Assembly (NCBI GenBank): GCA_013388755.1
Contig: JACAEQ010000016.1
Span: forward strand, 1-37,104
Origin: Chloroflexota bacterium
GTDB lineage: Bacteria; Chloroflexota; Chloroflexia; Chloroflexales; Roseiflexaceae
Direction of reading: 5' to 3'
Length of the DNA stretch: 37,104 nt
In this document: positions 31,565 through 37,104 of the stretch, piece after piece
How positions within the stretch are numbered: the first letter of the stretch is position 1
How the letters are laid out: every line of letters starts with the position of its first letter
Program-made: the position numbers and the translations under genes
Notes under the pieces: generated by a model
What the model saw: the letters and a program-made list of their open reading frames with translations, nothing else
Databases searched by the model: none
What the model was told of the DNA's origin: nothing

Positions 31565-33049
31565 ATGGTTGCTGATAGCGACGCACCGTCGCACAACTCG
31601 GAGAGACGCAGCCTCGGCCGCATCGTTTTGCGGAACACGCTTGCCACCACCTTGAGCGGTGGCGTGCTCAAGGTCCTGAACTTCCTCTATACCGTCTATA
31701 CCTTACGTGTGCTTGGTGAGGCGGGTTTCGGCCAATACAGCGCGGTACTGGCGTTTGTCGGGCTGTTTGGCGTGTTCTTCGAGATTGGCCTGGCGCAGTA
31801 TGTGCAGCGCACCATCGCGCAGGATCCGGCACGTACCCAGGCACTCTTCTGGAACCTGGTGGTGCTGCGGCTGATCCTTGCCATAGCCGGGATGGCGGCA
31901 ATCACGGGGCTCTCGCTCGTGCTGCGCCATGAACCGGCGATGACGTTCGGCGTCGCGCTGTTCACCGGCACCTTCGTGCTGGCAGCGTTCCTGATGCCCT
32001 TGATAACGGTGCTGACGGCGAACGAACGTCTCGATCTCGTGTCGGTCATGGAGGTTGGCGCCCAACTCGTCACAATTGTCACCGGTGTGCTGCTGCTCCA
32101 CTCCGGCGCCGGATTTCTGGGCTTACTCTATGTTGGCTTCATCACCATGCCGCTGCAGATTGTGATGGCCGTCTGGGCCATTCGACGCTATGGCTATGGG
32201 CCACTGCACTTTCGGATCGAACCCGCGAGCTGGCGACCATTCATTCGCGCCAGCCTTCCATTCGGAGTCACGTCGCTGGCGCTGACCTTCAACTTCAATG
32301 CCGATACCGTCATTCTCAATCTGTTTCATAGCAACGCCGAGATCGGCTGGTATAACGCCGCATATGGCCTGGTATTCTCGCTGGTCTCAGTTGCCGGCGG
32401 GTTCCTGACGGCCATCACTCCCTCGTTCTCACGTGAGCATGTGAGCGATCCGGAACGAGTGCGTAGCTGGACACGTGCCAGCGTCCGCTGGATGATGCTG
32501 CTCGCATTGCCGGCTGCAATGGGGGTCTCACTCCTGGCGTCGCAAGCCATCCAGTTGCTCTATGGCCAGGCGTTCGCGCCGTCCGGCCCGGTACTGGCAG
32601 TGATCGGCTGGGATATACCGTTGTTGCTGTTCTGCGCATTCTGCGGCAATGTGACCGCTGCAGTGGGTCTCGAACATCCTGCCGCTCGCATCTACCTGTT
32701 CAGCGCCGCGCTCAACGTCGTACTCAATCTGCTGCTGATCCCGATGTACGGCAAAATGGCCGCCGCGTCCATAACGATCGTGACCGATGTGGTGATGGCC
32801 GGGCAGTTTTTCTTCCTGCTGGCAAATCATATGCAACTGGGGCAGATCCGTGGCTACTTATTGCGCGTGGCCGGCGCCACCGGGTTCATGGGCGGCGCGG
32901 TCTGGCTGGCCGTATCGTTGCCGCTCGCAGTGCCAATCGCGATTGGCGTTGTGGTGTATGGTGTGCTTGCGCTCGCCATGCGCCTCGTCGAACCGGCACA
33001 ACTGGCAGAGATTGCACTGAAAGTGCGCCGGCGAATGGGACCGGCGTGA
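31565..33049 (+). CDS. Wzx-type oligosaccharide flippase
   Basis: A 494-residue polysaccharide-transport protein of the MOP/Wzx superfamily that moves lipid-linked glycan repeat units across the membrane. About 12-14 helices run from GRIVLRNTLATTLSGGVLKV (a typical Wzx start) to YGVLALAMRLVEPAQ. LGEAGFGQYSAVLAFVGLFG and NFNADTVILNLFHSNAEIGWYNAAYGLV match the two most conserved Wzx segments. The ATG at 31565 has only a distant GAGG, so the start is less certain. It follows the membrane acetyltransferase gene by 36 bases. No Wzy polymerase is seen nearby; a polymerase could lie outside the window. Confidence 0.92.
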   Translation: MVADSDAPSHNSERRSLGRIVLRNTLATTLSGGVLKVLNFLYTVYTLRVLGEAGFGQYSAVLAFVGLFGVFFEIGLAQYVQRTIAQDPARTQALFWNLVVLRLILAIAGMAAITGLSLVLRHEPAMTFGVALFTGTFVLAAFLMPLITVLTANERLDLVSVMEVGAQLVTIVTGVLLLHSGAGFLGLLYVGFITMPLQIVMAVWAIRRYGYGPLHFRIEPASWRPFIRASLPFGVTSLALTFNFNADTVILNLFHSNAEIGWYNAAYGLVFSLVSVAGGFLTAITPSFSREHVSDPERVRSWTRASVRWMMLLALPAAMGVSLLASQAIQLLYGQAFAPSGPVLAVIGWDIPLLLFCAFCGNVTAAVGLEHPAARIYLFSAALNVVLNLLLIPMYGKMAAASITIVTDVVMAGQFFFLLANHMQLGQIRGYLLRVAGATGFMGGAVWLAVSLPLAVPIAIGVVVYGVLALAMRLVEPAQLAEIALKVRRRMGPA

Positions 33050-33122
33050 GAGTACGTTGGCGCTGCAGCGTGGCTGACACCGGCCATGGTGTGTTGCGCG
33101 TAGTAACCAGATGCTTCATTGC

Positions 33123-33157
33123 GATTGCAGATTGCGGATTTTTGATTGCAGATCGGG
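33123..33157 (+). repeat. Degenerate heptamer tandem repeat, five units
   Basis: Consecutive 7-base units GATTGCA, GATTGCG, GATTTTT, GATTGCA and GATCGGG lie in the gene-free gap 33050-33479. The layout is like the heptamer ladders at 22197 and 22380 but with a different unit sequence. Confidence 0.65.
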
Positions 33158-33287
33158 CCTGGCTCATCTGGGCATGGTCGACGTTGTGCTGATCTCCGAA
33201 CGGGTTGCCCGGGTTTGCATTCATACGCATCTTCCGAGAAGGTTGATCACCGCGCATCAGTACTCCCGTTCAACCCTCCTGGGGTTA

Positions 33288-33445
33288 GTACCTATCCGAA
33301 AACCCATGGGCATGCGGTCAGTGCGAGGAGCGCCAGCGACCGCCTGCAGCGAGCGCAGCGTGGCTGACGCAATCGAGCGGCGCGAGCGGAGAGTGCTTCG
33401 CGCGCGCTCGCCATGACAGTGACCATCTGGTGTTCGGATAGGCTC
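33288..33445 (+). repeat. Complete copy 3 of the MITE-like repeat
   Basis: A 158-base element whose ends CCTATCCGAA (33291-33300) and TTCGGATAGG (33433-33442) are inverted repeats. TTA flanks both sides (33285-33287 and 33446-33448), as in copy 2. The interior matches copies 1 and 2 (GCGAGGAGCGCCAGCGACC and the following bases) and can fold on itself. It ends 24 bases before the ribosome site of the next gene. Confidence 0.85.
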
Positions 33446-33479
33446 TTAGGCCGGGTTTGAGCGAAAATGAGGAATTCTT

Positions 33480-35357
33480 GTGATGGGGCATCTGCATGGA
33501 TCGGATCAAGGGATTCCTGCGTCACCGGGCATGGATACACGACCTGGACGGTTTGCCGTGTTCGGGTGGTCACGTGCGACGTTGCCGGTAGCTCTCGCTG
33601 CTCTTGCACATGAAGCGAATATCACGCCACGGTTCTGGAATTATGGTGATGCCGGTACACTGTTTGTTCTCAGCAATCACGCCGACATAGCTCAGAACAA
33701 TGATGGGCTGGCGATCGTCATCGGCTCGGCATTCACGCTCGAGGGAGCGCCACTGACGGCGCGCATGATGCTTGATAACGGTATTGCTACGCCCGAGGCC
33801 ATTCGACACGACGCTGTGCGAGGCAATGCCATTGTCATCTGTCTGAGTCTGCGCGGTCCAGTATTCTCTGTCTATCAGAGCGTTGTCACCACTTCCCAGA
33901 TCTTTTACAAACACAGCCAGGAGTTGCTGGTTTGCTCTGATGCTATCCGCTACACAATTGCGCTGCATGGGCGTCCGGAGTTGAATGCAGATGCAATTCC
34001 GCACCATTTGCTGTTCCGTAACGTGACCGGCTCGATGACGTATGTTCGCGACATACATAAGTTGCGTCCGGGGTTTCGAGGAGCATTTCGTGATGGCACC
34101 TGGTTGGTGACGCAGGTGGAACGTCTCGACGATCTGGCAGTCGGACGGCGACTCTACAAGGGGGCTGCACAGGAGCTTGCCGAGATCGATGCACATGCTG
34201 CGTCAATCATTGGTCGTTATGCTCGCCGGGTGAGAGAAGACAATCAGCAGTTCCATGTTTTGCTCTCCGGCGGGGTTGACTCATCACTGTTGACCGCGTG
34301 GCTTCAGACTGGTCTTGCTCCTGACGACCGTATCGCTTCTCTGACCTACCTTATGGACGCGGGGAGTGTGGCCGGTGATGCCGAGTATGCCCGGCACGCG
34401 ATTGACATACTTGGGACGCGCCCCGATTTCGTGCGTATCTCGATGGAGGAATATCCACGCCTGCTTATCGAGTGTATCGAATTGCTGGCACAACCTATCG
34501 ACCATGAGCAGGATCCGTGCTATCTGGCAATGGCAAAGCACCTGTCCCGCCTGCCGGCATCCTGCGTGTTTTCGGGCTCGTCCATTGACACGCTGCTCGG
34601 TCATTCCCATGATAGGCGTTACCGTCAGATCGATCGCTATCGGGCATTCCCTGCCGCCTCGGTGATATTCGGTGCCCTCGGACGCGTGTTGAAACCGGTA
34701 TTGCCAAACAAAGCCTACGGCATGCGTGAGCTTTCAGGATACCTGAGCCACATTGACGATCCGCTGTCGGTATATCATCCGTTTCAAACATGCTGTATGT
34801 ACTCGCCGCCTGATGCCGTGGTTGCGATGTTCGGCCACGAGACGCTGCGACACGCCATGCACACACGAGTTGTTCAGATCGATGATTATCTTGCCAGTAC
34901 ATTGCTGAGTGAGCGTATTCATGGTATTGAGTTTCTGCTCGATCTCCATGATGAAGAAGCCAACCTCGTTCAGATTTACCGAATGTTCGGCCTGGATTTC
35001 GTCTTACCCTTCCTGGACAGCGAATTCGTTGGATTGACGCTCAGTATTGATGCCCGCATTCGCTATGTGAAAGATGGGCAGTACAAATGGCTGCCGAAGC
35101 AGTTGCTCAGACAACGTGTATCGTCCGGTACAGTTGACTGGCCGAAACGTGACGGCGGCTTTCCTGCTGAGCTCTTTGCCTGGATGAAATCTGGTGTGTT
35201 GCGTGAGCTGACGGCTGATATCGCACGGCCCGCATACATGACAACGACGCAGTTTCAGCATCAGCTGGATAATCCTGACTGGTTGACGTGGAACATGCTT
35301 ACACTTGATCTTTTTGAGAAACGTGTCCTTCGCGCAAGTCGGGTGCTGGCGCCATGA
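33480..35357 (+). CDS. Asparagine-synthetase-like protein lacking the glutaminase cysteine
   Basis: A 625-residue protein. Residues ~20-215 resemble the class II glutaminase (Ntn) domain by layout but do not start with Cys, and I see no replacement nucleophile. Residues ~235-600 form the ATP-pyrophosphatase (AsnB) domain, with the P-loop SGGVDSS at 263-269, CVFSGSSIDTLLGH, and DFVLPFLDSEFV near the end. Members without the cysteine use ammonia or an internal amine, as in beta-lactam synthetase and lasso-peptide cyclases. Starts GTG 33480 and ATG 33483 share one GAGGA. The third bases look A/T-richer than in neighbouring genes, hinting at transfer. It is paired with a second such gene downstream. 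It probably forms an amide on the glycan or a peptide; the substrate is unknown. Confidence 0.85.
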   Translation: MMGHLHGSDQGIPASPGMDTRPGRFAVFGWSRATLPVALAALAHEANITPRFWNYGDAGTLFVLSNHADIAQNNDGLAIVIGSAFTLEGAPLTARMMLDNGIATPEAIRHDAVRGNAIVICLSLRGPVFSVYQSVVTTSQIFYKHSQELLVCSDAIRYTIALHGRPELNADAIPHHLLFRNVTGSMTYVRDIHKLRPGFRGAFRDGTWLVTQVERLDDLAVGRRLYKGAAQELAEIDAHAASIIGRYARRVREDNQQFHVLLSGGVDSSLLTAWLQTGLAPDDRIASLTYLMDAGSVAGDAEYARHAIDILGTRPDFVRISMEEYPRLLIECIELLAQPIDHEQDPCYLAMAKHLSRLPASCVFSGSSIDTLLGHSHDRRYRQIDRYRAFPAASVIFGALGRVLKPVLPNKAYGMRELSGYLSHIDDPLSVYHPFQTCCMYSPPDAVVAMFGHETLRHAMHTRVVQIDDYLASTLLSERIHGIEFLLDLHDEEANLVQIYRMFGLDFVLPFLDSEFVGLTLSIDARIRYVKDGQYKWLPKQLLRQRVSSGTVDWPKRDGGFPAELFAWMKSGVLRELTADIARPAYMTTTQFQHQLDNPDWLTWNMLTLDLFEKRVLRASRVLAP

Positions 35358-35409
35358 ACCGTGAGCAAGCTATGCGCCAGTCTCCTGTCGCGATCGAGAT
35401 GGGTTACCA

Positions 35410-37104
35410 GTGAGTGGAGTCTTTGGCTATATCAGTGCCGCACTCGATGAATCAGTGCTTCGTATTGCCGGGAGCATGGGTGCGCGCATGCGCCACCTTG
35501 ACCATCAGATTGTTGATGTATCGGTGGTAGCGCGTGGGGTCGCCCTGGGGCGGCTTGGTATCGGTATCTTCAACCGCGCCTCTCAGCCGGTTGTGGACCC
35601 GAGCGGCTGTGTCTGCCTTGTGCTCTGTGGCGAGTTCTACCACCACGATGTGCAACGCCGGGCGCTGGAGCAGGATGGGTCGCTTTCTGCCGGCGCCGAT
35701 GACTCCCGGTTTGCCCTGGCCTGCTATCTGCGCGACGGTATTGCTGGATTAACCGCACTGGAAGGCGCTTTCACCATTGCCGTCTGGGATGCGCGGGTCG
35801 GGGAACTGGCGATAGTCAATGACCGCTTCGGCCTTTACCCGCATTACTACGCCCATCATGGCGGCGCGCTGTCGTTTGCTCCCGAGATCAAGGGCATCCT
35901 TGCCGCTCCCGAAGTGCCGCGCCGGCTCGACATGATCGCTGTGACCCAGTACCTGCGTTTCCAGCAATTGCTTGGTGAACGCACCTGGTTCGAAGATGTT
36001 CACCTCCTCCCGCCGGCGTCTATCCTGCGTTTCCATCCCGCCAGCAATCATCTTGCGATCGATCGCTACTGGGATTGGGATCGCATTCGCCAGCAATCGG
36101 CAATCGGTTTCAACGATGCCGTTGAAGAACTTGTGCGCCTGTTCCAGCGCGCAATCGATGCGATGACCGCTACGCCTCATCGGGTCGGGGTGTATTTGAG
36201 CGGTGGTCTCGATGGACGTACCATTCTGGGCTTCATCCCTCCGCAGAGACCGGTGATGACGATAACGTATGGTGCGGCAGGGTGTCGCGATGTGGTATAT
36301 GCCAGAGAAATAGCCCGGCGAGCAGGGCGCCCGCACCGGTGGTTCCCGTTCGAGGACGGGCACTGGATCGTGGAACATGCGCCGTTGCATCTGGCGCTTA
36401 CCGAAGGCATGCATAGCTGGATGCATGCCCATGGCATCAGTACCCTGGCTGCTGCACGCGAGTTGATCGATGTCAATCTCTCCGGGTGGGACGGCGGCAC
36501 TATCTTTGGCGGGTATCTGGCGAGTTACACAGATGATGTTCATCTGCTGCGCGCGTCGGGTGAACGTGATCGCGCAAGTCGCCTGTTCCAGGCATTCTGT
36601 CACGATTATGCCTGGCCCGGCCTGACGGATGATGAGTATGCCATGCTCCTCGATCGAGCGACTGCCCCCTATGCCGGCGCAGCGAGGCAGTCGTTCGATA
36701 ATGAGTTTGCGCGCAGCGCGCACTATCCGCCCGACCGGCGAATTGACTACTTCTATTTGCTCCAGCATGTGCGCCGTTCATCCCAGAACCAGATTGTCTT
36801 TGCGCGCTCATCGATTGAAGTGCGCTGCCCGTTCTTTGACTATAGTGTTATTGAGTTTGTCTATGCACTCCCGGAGCATATACGCCGAACACCGGCGCTG
36901 TATCGCAGCCTGCTGACGCAACGGGCGCCGCATCTGGCGCTGGTGCCCTATGATAAGGACGACCTGCTCCCGCATAGTAACCGGTTGATTCGCGGCGCCC
37001 ATGCCCTGACACACAAGGTGAAGCGCCGCATTCACCGCCATATCGCCCCGATCTTCCCGGATCGCCCGCGCCTGTATGCCGACTATGAGCACTACCTGCG
37101 TACC
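35410..37104 (+). CDS. Second asparagine-synthetase-like protein (runs off the window)
   Basis: The gene is open from the GTG at 35410 to the window edge, giving 565 codons with no stop. The N-terminus reads SGVFGYIS after the start, where glutamine-dependent asparagine synthetases have CGI(A/F)G, so the Cys nucleophile is replaced by Ser. The glutaminase-like domain is otherwise well kept (ALEGAFTIAVWDARVGEL, NDRFGLYPHYYA, FAPEIKGILAAPE, LLPPASILRF). The ATP-pyrophosphatase P-loop reads SGGLDGRT (264-271), with Gly for the usual Ser after the aspartate. EVRCPFFDYSVIEFVYALPE is the conserved C-terminal block. It lies 52 bases after the first such gene and is probably in the same operon. It may act as an amide-forming enzyme or a partner subunit. 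Confidence 0.87.
   Translation, partial: MSGVFGYISAALDESVLRIAGSMGARMRHLDHQIVDVSVVARGVALGRLGIGIFNRASQPVVDPSGCVCLVLCGEFYHHDVQRRALEQDGSLSAGADDSRFALACYLRDGIAGLTALEGAFTIAVWDARVGELAIVNDRFGLYPHYYAHHGGALSFAPEIKGILAAPEVPRRLDMIAVTQYLRFQQLLGERTWFEDVHLLPPASILRFHPASNHLAIDRYWDWDRIRQQSAIGFNDAVEELVRLFQRAIDAMTATPHRVGVYLSGGLDGRTILGFIPPQRPVMTITYGAAGCRDVVYAREIARRAGRPHRWFPFEDGHWIVEHAPLHLALTEGMHSWMHAHGISTLAAARELIDVNLSGWDGGTIFGGYLASYTDDVHLLRASGERDRASRLFQAFCHDYAWPGLTDDEYAMLLDRATAPYAGAARQSFDNEFARSAHYPPDRRIDYFYLLQHVRRSSQNQIVFARSSIEVRCPFFDYSVIEFVYALPEHIRRTPALYRSLLTQRAPHLALVPYDKDDLLPHSNRLIRGAHALTHKVKRRIHRHIAPIFPDRPRLYADYEHYLRT

Noticed and set aside
33111-33416. Small frames between the flippase and the AsnB-like gene as a possible lasso or other precursor peptide
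   Set aside because: They overlap the heptamer ladder and the MITE-like copy, have no ribosome site, and no leader or core pattern was seen.

Overview
The window is about 37 kb of GC-rich bacterial chromosome with short gaps, many GTG starts and Ala/Arg-rich proteins. Its mix of genes suggests a filamentous Chloroflexota bacterium of the Roseiflexus/Chloroflexus type: a CO/xanthine-dehydrogenase-family module, a glycan locus with heptose genes, a TrmB-type regulator, and small dispersed repeats. No rRNA, tRNA, CRISPR array or transposase gene was seen. The taxonomic guess is inference from gene content and style only.

Layout. Bases 1-2911 (minus) hold three family 2 glycosyltransferase genes in one operon; the last one ends inside a truncated repeat element. 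A divergent promoter region (2912-3123) carries two consensus-like promoters back to back. Rightward from it run a TrmB-family regulator and a P1B-4-type metal-efflux ATPase with overlapping stop and start codons. Next come an ECF sigma factor with a putative membrane-bound anti-sigma partner and a DedA/VTT membrane protein (6401-8512). On the minus strand lie a lone receiver-domain protein, glutamate dehydrogenase and a GNAT acetyltransferase (8517-11067). Bases 11068-11748 are gene-free and hold two nested small mobile-like repeats and a strong promoter. That promoter leads to two membrane proteins, one of them a YhfC-like intramembrane protease. Bases 13482-15770 (minus) encode coxM-, coxS- and coxG-like proteins without a large molybdenum subunit. 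Further upstream are a small helical protein and an orphan ParA with a C-terminal zinc ribbon.

The right half (17871-37104, all plus) is a long surface-glycan locus. It encodes a heptose-7-phosphate kinase, a heptose-bisphosphate phosphatase, a chain-length/BY-kinase-like protein whose P-loop is broken, and a hexapeptide acyltransferase. These are followed by a polyprenyl-phosphate-type glycosyltransferase, an acyltransferase-3/SGNH fusion lacking the catalytic serine, a Tat-exported deacetylase-like protein and a B12/radical-SAM enzyme. The locus ends with an HGSNAT-like membrane acetyltransferase, a Wzx-type flippase and two asparagine-synthetase-like proteins that lack the N-terminal cysteine. 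The likely flow is: activated heptose and other sugars are assembled by glycosyltransferases on a lipid carrier, decorated by acyl, amide or radical chemistry, flipped by the Wzx-type protein, and trimmed outside by the deacetylase-like protein.

The most notable points are the repeated loss of canonical catalytic residues in this glycan locus (BY-kinase P-loop, SGNH serine and aspartate, Asn-synthetase cysteine), the TrmB-controlled metal pump, and two families of small inverted-repeat elements, one inserted at the edge of the other. Three intergenic spots also carry degenerate 7-8 bp tandem repeats.
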